A DNA stretch of 64,000 nt from Xylanibacillus composti (GTDB lineage Bacteria; Bacillota; Bacilli; Paenibacillales; K13): assembly GCF_018403685.1 (NCBI RefSeq), contig NZ_BOVK01000022.1:26187-90186 (forward strand). The letters run 5' to 3'. This document shows positions 1 to 7,414 of this stretch, one piece after another. The stretch's first letter is position 1; the number at the start of each line of letters is the position of its first letter. The position numbers were made by a program, and so were the translations under genes. Below the pieces are notes generated by a model, which had not been told where the DNA came from, did no database searches, and was given only the letters and a program-made list of their open reading frames with translations.

Positions 1-2
1 TA

Positions 3-227
3 CTCTCGATTATTGGCGCGCTGCAAACGTTCGACATTATTTATGTTTTGACTGGCGGAAATTTTGAAACCTCGACATTGGCGTACAATGTGTTTGCAGC
101 TGCATTCGCAACGACCACTTCTGATTTTGGCAGGGCTTCAGCGATTGCAATGATTCAGTTCGTATTCGTTTTCGCCTTCGCGATTGTTGCCATGCTGTAT
201 TTCCGCAAAAGAGAGGTGGAGCTCTAA
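3..227 (+). CDS. Sugar ABC transporter permease, MalF type (3' part only)
   Basis: The window opens inside this gene; 74 residues and the stop are visible. The visible part has the sequence IGALQTFDIIYVLTGG, typical of the segment after the EAA loop of MalF-type permeases, and ends in a hydrophobic helix followed by a short basic tail (FRKREVEL). Such proteins are inner-membrane subunits of binding-protein-dependent carbohydrate importers. The stop overlaps the start of the next permease (TAATGA), so the two are translationally coupled. The substrate cannot be told from this fragment. Confidence 0.85.
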   Translation, partial: LSIIGALQTFDIIYVLTGGNFETSTLAYNVFAAAFATTTSDFGRASAIAMIQFVFVFAFAIVAMLYFRKREVEL

Positions 228-1045
228 TGAGGGAATCCAGAACGATTCTAGGAATGCGTTATGGCATCGTGCTGCTGTTCATGGCTCTATATTTGCTGCC
301 GCTTCTCTATTTGTTCAATGTTTCGATGAAGACGCAGTTCGAATATTTGGCGAACCCATTAGCGATCGCAGAATCGCTGCGCTTCTCAAATTTTGCAGAG
401 GCTTGGCAGCTAGGGAACTTTGCCAAATACTTGTGGAATAGTGTGCTCTATACCGTGACCTCTACGGTGCTGTCTATGCTGCTCTCACTTATAGCGGCAT
501 TCCCGATTGCACGGGGATATGTGAAGTTTAGTAGCTTTTTCTATACATTTTTTCTCATCTCGATGTTCTTGCCCAATCCGCTCATACCGCAATTTGCGCT
601 GATGACGGAGCTTGGCTTGTATAATACCCAAATCGGCTATATCTTGCTGCGTACGACAGGCACCGGCATTGCGTTCCTGCTGATCGTAGGCTACATCAAG
701 TCGATATCTCGGGACTTGGATGAAGCGGCAGCCATGGACGGCTGCGGGTATATTCGTTATTTGTTCACGATTTTGCTGCCGCTGACGAAGCCGGTGCTGG
801 CCACCGGCATTATCTTGACGGCAATCGGAACGTGGAATGACATTATCATGCCGGTTATTTATTTGTCAGATCAGAGCTTGGCGCCTGTAACGAAGGGACT
901 GTTCGCGTTCCGCGGACAATATTTGAACAACTGGCCGCTGCTTGCATGCGGCATCATCATCGTAGCTGCGCCGTTGATTGTGCTGTACGCTTTCCTTCAG
1001 AAGTACCTCGTGGACGGGGCGCTTGCTGGAGCGGTGAAGTCATAA
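227..1045 (+). CDS. Carbohydrate ABC transporter permease, MalG type
   Basis: 272 aa, about six membrane helices, with the EAA loop (DEAAAMDGCGYIRYLFTILLP, near residues 165-185) through which MalG-type permeases contact the ATPase. It pairs with the partial permease just upstream, whose stop overlaps this ATG. The following dehydrogenase and ManD-like dehydratase suggest import of a sugar or sugar acid, but this is inference from neighbours. No ATPase is encoded here; many such systems share one MsmX-type ATPase. Confidence 0.9.
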   Translation: MRESRTILGMRYGIVLLFMALYLLPLLYLFNVSMKTQFEYLANPLAIAESLRFSNFAEAWQLGNFAKYLWNSVLYTVTSTVLSMLLSLIAAFPIARGYVKFSSFFYTFFLISMFLPNPLIPQFALMTELGLYNTQIGYILLRTTGTGIAFLLIVGYIKSISRDLDEAAAMDGCGYIRYLFTILLPLTKPVLATGIILTAIGTWNDIIMPVIYLSDQSLAPVTKGLFAFRGQYLNNWPLLACGIIIVAAPLIVLYAFLQKYLVDGALAGAVKS

Positions 1046-1109
1046 GGAGGAGCAAATATTCCTTGTTGTCAGCATACTTCCGGCAAAACAGAAAGAGAGG
1101 TGCCGATAC

Positions 1110-1898
1110 GTGGAGAGAAAGGCTGCAATTGTAACTGGAGCCAGCCGAGGCATTGGCAGAGGCACGGCATTGAAGCTGGCCGAGCATGGGTACGATCTGG
1201 TCATCACGCATTTAAATGAGCAGGAGGAAGCGGAGGCGGTTGCCGAAGAGATTGTTTCCAAGCACGGGGGGCGTTGCCACATTGTTCAATGCGACTTGTC
1301 TGAGAGCGGGTCTGCCCGAAATGTTATGGAGCAGGCTGTGCGAGCATACGGCCGCATTCATGTGCTGGTCAATAATGCAGGGGCCAGCAAGTTTGATGAG
1401 ATCAAGAAAATGCCACTCGACGTTCTGAATTATTTGATGAAGCTGAACTTCCGGGCGCCGATGCAAATGATTCAGCTAGTATCGAACCATATGATCGAGC
1501 ACGGCATTGCAGGAGCGATCGTGAACATTGCTTCATCGAGAGCGGAGAGAGCCTATCCGACCGACGCCATTTATGGCGGCATGAAGGCCGCGCTCGTGCG
1601 GGCGACCGAATCGATTGCGCTGGAGCTGGCGCCGCATGGGATTCGCATCAACAATATCTCGCCGGGCGCCATACAGGTGCGGGATGAGATGCAACCGTTC
1701 TACGAGGCGCTGGGGAAGAAGATTCCGCTGGGCCGCGGCGGTGTGCCGAGCGATGTCGGCAGTGCCGTTGTCTGGATTTGCTCGGAGGAGGCCTCGTATA
1801 TTACCGGGGTCAACCTGCGGGTGGACGGCGGGCTGATATTGCCGGGCATGCCGGAGCGGCTGGATGTGAATCCGGAGGATGGCTGGGGCAAGATTTAA
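1110..1898 (+). CDS. Short-chain dehydrogenase/reductase (SDR)
   Basis: 262 aa with a GTG start behind a GAGAGG ribosome site. Classical SDR features are present: the nucleotide-binding TGASRGIG at residues 9-16, NNAG near 90, a serine in NIASSR near 142 and the catalytic YxxxK at Tyr155/Lys159. The family oxidises or reduces sugar and lipid alcohols with NAD(P). Position between sugar permeases and a sugar-acid dehydratase suggests a sugar or uronate oxidoreductase, but the substrate is not readable from sequence. Confidence 0.88.
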   Translation: MERKAAIVTGASRGIGRGTALKLAEHGYDLVITHLNEQEEAEAVAEEIVSKHGGRCHIVQCDLSESGSARNVMEQAVRAYGRIHVLVNNAGASKFDEIKKMPLDVLNYLMKLNFRAPMQMIQLVSNHMIEHGIAGAIVNIASSRAERAYPTDAIYGGMKAALVRATESIALELAPHGIRINNISPGAIQVRDEMQPFYEALGKKIPLGRGGVPSDVGSAVVWICSEEASYITGVNLRVDGGLILPGMPERLDVNPEDGWGKI

Positions 1899-2009
1899 GA
1901 TGCGAATGCACGTGTGAAGCGGCAGGCTCGCCCATGCCTTGGCAGACAATTTGCAGTGATGGGGCGGCATTTGCAGGCAGAGCTTAGGGAAACCACAAAC
2001 ACCAGGGAG

Positions 2010-3221
2010 ATGATGAACGTGGCGGCTGTAACCATAAGAGACGTAAAAACGATCTTGACCGCGCCGGAGGGCATTAACTTAGTCGTTGTTAAAGTAGAAA
2101 CATCGGAGCCGGGGCTGTACGGCTTGGGCTGTGCAACGTTTACGCAGCGGCATCGCGCTGTACAGACGGCAATCGAGGAATACATCAAGCCGTTCCTGAT
2201 CGGCAAGGATGTCTCCCGGATCGAGGACCTTTGGCAAACAGCCATGGTCAGCGGGTATTGGCGCAACGGGCCGATTATGAACAACGCGGTATCTGGCATG
2301 GATATGGCGCTCTGGGACATCAAGGGCAAGATGGCCGGCATGCCGGTTTACCAGCTGCTGGGCGGCAAATGTCGGGAAGCGGCGGCTGTGTATCGTCATG
2401 CGGACGGCAGAGATGAACGGGAGGTCGAGGAAAACGTACGGGCATTCATAGAGCAGGGATACCGCTATATTCGCTGCCAGATGGGCTTATACGGGGGGCT
2501 CCATCCGAATCTCGCCAAGCCGGAAGGCGCGCTGGAGGGCGCTTATTATGATCCCGCCGCCTATGCGCGGAGCATCCCTCGCCTGTTCGAGCATATCCGC
2601 GGTACTGTCGGCAGCGAGATTGAGCTGATTCACGATATTCACGAGCGGCTTGTGCCGATTGAAGCGGTACAGCTTGCGAAGGAGCTGGAGCAGTATCGCC
2701 TCTTCTACCTGGAGGACGCGCTGCCGCCGGAGCAGATTGACTGGTATCGCATGATTCGGGCGCAAACGAGCACACCGCTCGCGATGGGCGAGCTGTTCGT
2801 GCACCCGCTCGAATGGACGCCGCTCGTCAGCGAACGGCTGATTGACTTCATCCGCGTGCATGTCAGCACGATTGGCGGCATTACGCCTGCGAAGAAGCTG
2901 GCGGTGCTGGGCGAAGCGTTCGGCGTGCGGACAGCCTGGCATGGGCCGGGCGACGTGAGCCCTGTCGGGCATGCGGCGAACCTGCATCTGGACTTGAATT
3001 GCCCGAACTTCGGCATTCAGGAATGGACGCCGTTCAGCGACGCGACGCGCGAAGTGTTCCCGGGCTGTCCGGAGGTGCGCGGCGGCTACGCCTATATCGA
3101 GGAGAAGCCGGGGCTTGGTATCGAGCTTGACGAGGAGAAGGCGGCGAAGTTCCCGCCGCATGACGAGCTTCCGGCCTGGACGCTGGCGCGCAAGCCGGAC
3201 GGCACACCGGCCCGGCCGTAA
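2010..3221 (+). CDS. Enolase-superfamily sugar-acid dehydratase, ManD/RspA-like
   Basis: About 400 aa with the mandelate racemase/muconate lactonizing enzyme fold. The N-terminal capping domain (KTILTAPEGINLVVVKVET, YGLGCATFTQRH) and the barrel motifs FYLEDALPPEQ, MGELFVHP and TAWHGPGDVSP match the mannonate/gluconate dehydratase (RspA/ManD) group, which dehydrates D-mannonate or related acids to 2-keto-3-deoxy acids. The open frame extends back to 1914, but the family similarity starts at VTIRDVKTI. ATG 2010, ATG 2013 and GTG 2019 all follow AGGGAG at 2004-2009, and GTG 2019 has the best spacing. It is the last gene of the sugar cluster. Confidence 0.85.
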   Translation: MMNVAAVTIRDVKTILTAPEGINLVVVKVETSEPGLYGLGCATFTQRHRAVQTAIEEYIKPFLIGKDVSRIEDLWQTAMVSGYWRNGPIMNNAVSGMDMALWDIKGKMAGMPVYQLLGGKCREAAAVYRHADGRDEREVEENVRAFIEQGYRYIRCQMGLYGGLHPNLAKPEGALEGAYYDPAAYARSIPRLFEHIRGTVGSEIELIHDIHERLVPIEAVQLAKELEQYRLFYLEDALPPEQIDWYRMIRAQTSTPLAMGELFVHPLEWTPLVSERLIDFIRVHVSTIGGITPAKKLAVLGEAFGVRTAWHGPGDVSPVGHAANLHLDLNCPNFGIQEWTPFSDATREVFPGCPEVRGGYAYIEEKPGLGIELDEEKAAKFPPHDELPAWTLARKPDGTPARP

Positions 3222-3324
3222 CATCGGGGATGCTTGGCCGCAAGCTTGTTGGCTGGGCGCAACTGTCTCTGGGCGGTGGAATCTAACCTGTGTTGGGCTG
3301 CTGTGCGAGCTGGGTGAAGCGGGG

Positions 3325-3545
3325 TAGCGTGCACGGTATAATCTAACGGAAATGACAGACGCTATTTGCTCGTTTTTTGTACATTTCTGCTTCTAACGGA
3401 ACTCACAGCGCTTATAGGGTGCAAGTAAGGGGATTTCCGGTTATGTGCCCCGAATAGCGTCTCCTGGTTCCGTTAGCGGTGCATAATCATCAAAAAGAAG
3501 CTAATCGTGCTTCTGAGTTCCGTTAGAAGCATCGCGGGGCGTGAG
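3325..3545. repeat. Intergenic repeat array with TAACGGAA / TTCCGTTAG motifs
   Basis: This stretch between the dehydratase and tRNA-Pro has no credible gene. It holds TCTAACGGAA (two copies) and GTTCCGTTAG (two copies, opposite orientation) at intervals of about 55-65 bases, separated by AT-rich text. The same motifs recur near 15950-16200 and, more weakly, near 38390-38560. Arrangement and intergenic location suggest a genus-specific dispersed repeat; its function is not known to me. Confidence 0.55.
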
Positions 3546-3600
3546 GGTTTTGCCGCGTCCTGGCGCGTCTTGTTGCCGTATCCGAGGTTCGCATAACAAA

Positions 3601-3636
3601 GGGGCTGCTCTGGTCATAATGACCAGGGCAGCCCCT
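3601..3636 (-). terminator. Terminator of tRNA-Pro
   Basis: Inverted repeat GGGGCTGCTCTGGTCAT / GACCAGGGCAGCCCC with a three-base loop. On the minus strand it is followed by a short T-rich run. It lies directly downstream of the leftward tRNA-Pro. Confidence 0.7.
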
Positions 3637-3647
3637 AGTTCGTCATA

Positions 3648-3721
3648 TCGAGACGACAGGATTTGAACCTGCGACCTCTTGCTCCCGAAGCAAGCGCTCT
3701 ACCAAGCTGAGCCACGTCTCG
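3648..3721 (-). tRNA. tRNA-Pro (CGG)
   Basis: Cloverleaf on the minus strand: acceptor CGAGACG/CGTCTCG, D-arm TGGCTCAGCTTGG, anticodon arm CTTGC-TTCGGGA-GCAAG giving anticodon CGG, and T-arm GCAGGTTCAAATCCTGT. Discriminator A; the 3' CCA is not encoded. It reads the proline codon CCG. A consensus promoter lies upstream at 3893-3922 and a hairpin terminator follows at 3601-3636. Confidence 0.95.
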
Positions 3722-3892
3722 TCGCCTATGCCCCATGGGCAGCTGCATGCGAATGAATGGCCTGCGCAGGGAATGGAGCGCAGCCAGTTCCTGCCGGAAT
3801 CCGCGTGCATGTGCCGCAGGCTCGTTCCGGCTACAGCGATGGACAGCATGCTGTGGCGCCAATTGCGAACGTCCTTGCGGGCGGCGAAGATT

Positions 3893-3922
3893 ATTATAGC
3901 ATAGCTTATTTTTGCCTGACAA
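3893..3922 (-). promoter_or_regulatory. SigA-type promoter for tRNA-Pro
   Basis: On the minus strand TTGTCA (3922-3917), an 18-base spacer and TATAAT (3898-3893). It lies just beyond the end of the membrane-protein operon and points at tRNA-Pro, giving a 5' leader of about 165 bases that would be removed by processing. Confidence 0.6.
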
Positions 3923-3941
3923 GATGCAGATCTTGCTTGCT

Positions 3942-4580
3942 TTACCGGATTTCAACGTGTACTTGCTCCGGCACTATGACCGTCAATTTCCTATGTCCGG
4001 GCGAGCCGAACCAATTATGCTGCTGCGGCAACGGATTCATGGTCAGATAAAGCTTGTCCCCGATGACAGACGTCTCATAGATGTCCGTCGTCAGAACAGG
4101 CTGCTCGCTCTGAGGGATCGCTGAATCGTACCAGTATGTGCCCAACAGGTGCAGCTTGCTGTCTGCGATGCGGTCTGTAATGACTTGGGTGTGCGGCGCT
4201 TGCACAACGACTGTCGTGACTTCCGGCGGCAAGTTCTGTTCCCATGCCGGCAACGTCTCCGTATACCGCACTGCGCGGATAGAGTCTCGAAGCTCTTCAG
4301 CTAGCCCTGTGTAGGTAAGGAGGGTGAAGCCCATGCCGAGCATAATGAGAAAAGGCACGAACAACAAGCTGAGCACATCATAGTGCAGCCTTGGGTGCTC
4401 CTCCTTCGCCAGGACGAGAGCGGCCAGGATTTCCACACCTAGGAGTATGAACAGCAGCGGCCACCATTGGAACAGCGCATCGAAAGCTTCTTTTCCCCGC
4501 CAGGCCGTGGTCAGGCAGACGATCCCCAGCAGCAGGAGAGAGAAGCCCATGGTGAACGAACCGACTCGCCATTTTCTCAT
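3942..4580 (-). CDS. Membrane protein with three TM helices and an extracytoplasmic domain (LiaF-like layout)
   Basis: 212 aa. Three hydrophobic helices (about residues 8-27, 37-58 and 68-90) are followed by a soluble beta-rich C-terminal half, the layout of LiaF/YvqF-type envelope-stress proteins. Its ATG overlaps the stop of the preceding gene by ATGA. It is the last gene of an operon opening with an ECF sigma factor and its anti-sigma factor, so a role in sensing or tuning that regulator at the membrane is plausible. Family assignment is by layout only. Confidence 0.7.
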   Translation of the reverse strand: MRKWRVGSFTMGFSLLLLGIVCLTTAWRGKEAFDALFQWWPLLFILLGVEILAALVLAKEEHPRLHYDVLSLLFVPFLIMLGMGFTLLTYTGLAEELRDSIRAVRYTETLPAWEQNLPPEVTTVVVQAPHTQVITDRIADSKLHLLGTYWYDSAIPQSEQPVLTTDIYETSVIGDKLYLTMNPLPQQHNWFGSPGHRKLTVIVPEQVHVEIR

Positions 4581-5680
4581 CGTCCGCTCACCTTCTTTGA
4601 TCTCTTTTGTCCGGTCAACAGCTTAAGGCCGCCGACAATGAGGAGCGTGGATACAATGAAGGTTTGGGCATACTGGTTAAACCAGTAGGCGATGCGCAGG
4701 TCCGGGAACAGGCGGGTCAGCACATCGAGGGCGATCTGATCGAACAAATAGTATCCGCCCATCAGCAGCAGGGCGATACCAATCCATTTCTGATGATTCA
4801 TTAGCCAATCCACAAAAGGCACATCCTTTACTTCCTTCATATTAGGCGAAGACAAGATCTGCAGAGCGTCGAACAAGCTGAAAAACCACAAGATCGGTAT
4901 GACGAACAGAAACAGCGACAGATGCAGCGTATCCAGAATGTAGATGGAGAACAGAAAGGCGGCCATCAGCTGCAGTCCCCGGCGTTGCAGACCCAAATAC
5001 ATATGTCCGGCTCCCGGGAACATCGCCAGCAAGGTGGCGAGCGGTTTGCTTTTTTTGCCGTCGTCCCGCTGTTCGGCGAAATCGTCAAGAATCGAACGGT
5101 CAACTAGGGCTTCGCCATTCTGCGCCTTCTTGAGCTGCTGGAATATATCGAACAAGCTGAACAGCCACAGGATCGGCAGCAGCAGGAGGAAGACGGCGAA
5201 GCCGCCGCGGTTCGTAATGTAGACGACGAACAGCACCATAGTGATCCAGCCGAAGAAGCCGACCATGAAGGTGAAGCCCCGCTGGATCAAGCCGATATGC
5301 ATATGGCCGAGGCCGGGAACCAAGGAGAGGAAAATCGTCATGGACCGGTCTGGCTGTGCGGGGGATGCAGCCAGTTGGCCATCCGATTCGGACGCATGGG
5401 CGTGCTGCTGCGCATAGGTGCTGCGAGTCAGCAAAGAGATAAGCATGTCGATCACATTAATGAGCCAAAGGGCGAGCACGCAGAAGAGCACAAACAGTAT
5501 GATTTCATCATTGTAGTAGATGATTTGTCCCCCGCTCAAGATGAATAGGATAGCAAGCAGCACAATTGTGCCGAAGCAGCCCAGCGCGTAGAGAAACGGG
5601 CGAACCCTGCGCCCCAGAAAGTAATGGCCAAGTCCGGGAATCAGGGAGAGCACGAGCAGAAGAAGCGGGTGTTTATTCAT
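4577..5680 (-). CDS. Polytopic membrane protein with three repeated TM modules
   Basis: 367 aa. The protein contains three related units, each starting with a Pro-Gly-x-Gly-His motif: SLIPGLGHYFLGRR near residue 12, SLVPGLGHMHIGLIQRG near 118 and AMFPGAGHMYLGLQRRG near 220. Each is followed by two hydrophobic helices and a FSLFD-like sequence (NVIDML, LFSLFDIFQQL, FFSLFDALQIL). The motif recalls TM2-type domains. The ATG overlaps the end of the anti-sigma gene and has an AAAGGAAG ribosome site, so it belongs to the sigma operon. The function is unknown; the repeats point to growth by internal duplication. Confidence 0.75.
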   Translation of the reverse strand: MNKHPLLLLVLSLIPGLGHYFLGRRVRPFLYALGCFGTIVLLAILFILSGGQIIYYNDEIILFVLFCVLALWLINVIDMLISLLTRSTYAQQHAHASESDGQLAASPAQPDRSMTIFLSLVPGLGHMHIGLIQRGFTFMVGFFGWITMVLFVVYITNRGGFAVFLLLLPILWLFSLFDIFQQLKKAQNGEALVDRSILDDFAEQRDDGKKSKPLATLLAMFPGAGHMYLGLQRRGLQLMAAFLFSIYILDTLHLSLFLFVIPILWFFSLFDALQILSSPNMKEVKDVPFVDWLMNHQKWIGIALLLMGGYYLFDQIALDVLTRLFPDLRIAYWFNQYAQTFIVSTLLIVGGLKLLTGQKRSKKVSGR

Positions 5681-6113
5681 GTTCAGGCTTCCTTTCTTTC
5701 AAAATTGAACCGAGTTCATCCAGCCAACCGTTGGCCGTTTGCATCAGTTTGTCTGTAAGAGTTGGTTTGTCCGCGACGATTTGTTCCAGTTGTACGGCGT
5801 GGGTCATGCGGTCGAATGCGCCGGAGCCCATCAGCAGCAAAGTGATGGATGCAGCCACTGCATAATGAAAGATGACGTGCTGGAACCAGCGTTTTTTGGG
5901 AAATAGCGCATGCACAACATCGTTCGCCAGCGCCTCGCTTTGCTTGGGATCGAGCGCCGGCATGCTTGGCGATTCCTCTTCTACGCAGGCGAGGTAGAGC
6001 GCAAGACAGGCTTCGCAGTCGAGCAAATGGTCTTCCGCGCGCTGGCGCTCGGGCTCGTCAAGAGTATCCGCGATATAGGCGTTCCAGAACAGGCGATCAT
6101 AGTGGTTGTTCAC
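5673..6113 (-). CDS. Anti-sigma factor with zinc-finger (ZAS/zf-HC2) domain
   Basis: About 146 aa from GTG 6113, chosen because AGAGGAGG sits seven bases upstream and the start overlaps the sigma stop as GTGA. An N-terminal His-x3-Cys-x2-Cys motif (HLLDCEAC) typical of zinc-containing anti-sigma domains is followed by a single membrane helix (about residues 80-100) and a short outer tail. It should hold the cotranscribed ECF sigma factor inactive at the membrane until a signal arrives. The reading frame extends to an ATG at 6149, but that would overlap the sigma gene further and has no better ribosome site. Confidence 0.88.
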   Translation of the reverse strand: MNNHYDRLFWNAYIADTLDEPERQRAEDHLLDCEACLALYLACVEEESPSMPALDPKQSEALANDVVHALFPKKRWFQHVIFHYAVAASITLLLMGSGAFDRMTHAVQLEQIVADKPTLTDKLMQTANGWLDELGSILKERKPEHE

Positions 6114-6670
6114 AGCCAATCCTCCTCTTTCCAATGCTTGCGCATCCATTGTTTTGCCCGGTACAGCCGGGACTCCACGCTTTTGACCTCCAGCCCATGC
6201 TCAGCGGCGATTTCCTTGTAGCTGCGCTGCTGCAAATAGTACGCCGTGACTACGCTGCGGTATGTTTCTGGCATCTGGCGAACTTGTTTCTGTATCAAGG
6301 CCTGGCGCTCCTTGTTGAGCAAGACCTGCTCGATGTCGTCAGAACGCGATGTCAAGGAAACGAGCTGCTCTCCGTCAGGCTCCTGCGTGTCGAGCAGCTC
6401 TTCCTTTCTTCTATCCTTCCTTCGCTTCCAGTCAATCGCTTTGTGAACCGCAATCCGGGAGAGCCACGTTTTGAACCCGTTGAATTGGTATTGGGGGAGC
6501 GCGTAATACAGACGAACCCAGACCTCGTGCGCGGCTTCCCGGGCGTCCTGTTCGTGGCGCAGCACGCCGTACACTAGCTGGTAGACGTGGTTGGCATATT
6601 GTTGAATCAGCGCGCGAAATGCTTCTTCATCGCCATCTAGGCTTCGTCGAATGCGATCATCGTCATGAAT
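6110..6670 (-). CDS. ECF-type RNA polymerase sigma factor (sigma-70 family)
   Basis: Sigma region 2 (EEAFRALIQQYANHVYQLVY, AWVRLYYALPQY-like segment, GFKTWLSRIAVHKAIDWKR) and region 4 (MPETYRSVVTAYYLQQRSYKEIA, SVESRLYRAKQWMRKHW) are present. The conserved N-terminus is open only back to 6670, where the codon is ATT, six bases after a strong GGAGGGG site. The first ordinary start codon, GTG 6574, would delete region 2.1. An ATG lies four bases after the ATT but in another frame, reaching a stop after nine codons. So either ATT is the start or a one-base shift separates an ATG from the gene. A TATAAT box lies at 6698-6693. The anti-sigma gene follows with GTGA overlap. Confidence 0.82.
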   Translation of the reverse strand: MHDDDRIRRSLDGDEEAFRALIQQYANHVYQLVYGVLRHEQDAREAAHEVWVRLYYALPQYQFNGFKTWLSRIAVHKAIDWKRRKDRRKEELLDTQEPDGEQLVSLTSRSDDIEQVLLNKERQALIQKQVRQMPETYRSVVTAYYLQQRSYKEIAAEHGLEVKSVESRLYRAKQWMRKHWKEEDWL

Positions 6671-6761
6671 CGGGCTCCCCTCCCTTCCTGTTGATTATAG
6701 ACGATGCGAAAGGACGCTTGCCCTGCACTTTTGCCAAAAAAAACTTTTTATGCCGGAAAAC

Positions 6762-6787
6762 AAAAAAACCGCCTGAGCTTCAGACGG
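6762..6787 (-). terminator. Terminator of tRNA-Arg (CCT)
   Basis: On the minus strand an eight-pair stem CCGTCTGA/TCAGGCGG with a three-base loop, followed by seven T. It ends the leftward tRNA-Arg transcript and sits between it and the sigma operon. Confidence 0.85.
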
Positions 6788-6804
6788 CTTGATACATACA
6801 GAAC

Positions 6805-6881
6805 TGGCGACCCCGAGAGGATTTGAACCTCCGACACCTTCTTTAGGAGAGAAGTGCTCTATCCAGCTGAGCTACGGGGTC
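6805..6881 (-). tRNA. tRNA-Arg (CCT)
   Basis: Minus-strand cloverleaf with acceptor GACCCCG/CGGGGTC, anticodon arm CTTCT-CTCCTAA-AGAAG giving anticodon CCT, T-arm GGAGGTTCAAATCCTCT and an encoded 3' CCA. It reads the rare arginine codon AGG. A possible -10 box TATAAT lies at 6986-6981 upstream. The remaining sequence to the ehu operon (6882-7348) shows no gene. Confidence 0.96.
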
Positions 6882-7348
6882 ATACTTATGTGTAAGTCTT
6901 GGGTGGATCGTGCCGCATCGCAATGTCAGGATGAGCGACAGAGACCGGGTTTGGCCCGCCAGAGGCGAGCGGCATTAACGATTATAGCAAAAAAAAATGC
7001 AGGAGAAAAGACAGCGTTGCATTCACGCAGGCAAGAAGCTCCCGAATCCTTGTCTGGCTAAGTTTTTTCGAGGATTTCATAGGCTGTGGGGGATTATGTC
7101 GAAAGCTTGCATTCGGGAGGATATGGGAGGACCCCAGACGAAAAGGGAGGCTCGCATGGGTAATCGCCCATGTGGAAAACACAGGGAGTATTATCGGAAA
7201 TGAACCATGGATATCAAGGGTGACCCCTTCCGGATAACGTGTTACGATAATTGACGTGCACAGGATATAAGAAAAGGTTATGGTTGGGATTTTGGTTATG
7301 TGGACGAAAACTCTTTTATTTGTCCAGCGTCCCGGTCAAGTGTGGTAA

Positions 7349-7383
7349 TTTCGCATTTATAAATACAGTTTATAAATGCGAAA
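7349..7383. promoter_or_regulatory. Perfect 15-bp inverted repeat upstream of the ectoine locus
   Basis: TTTCGCATTTATAAA and its exact reverse complement are separated by five bases (7349-7363 and 7369-7383). It lies 30 bases before the ehuB start chosen here. An ATG at 7376 is buried in the right arm, which argues against that ATG being the start. No T-run follows, so an operator for a dimeric regulator, or a leader hairpin, is more likely than a terminator. The arms also contain TATAAA, so it could overlap a -10 box. Confidence 0.65.
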
Positions 7384-7414
7384 AAATCAGAGAGAAAGGG
7401 TGTCAAAGCTTATT

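Noticed and set aside
7376..7414. Upstream ATG of ehuB at 7376
   Set aside because: Lies inside the perfect palindrome, has no ribosome site and would spoil the lipoprotein signal.
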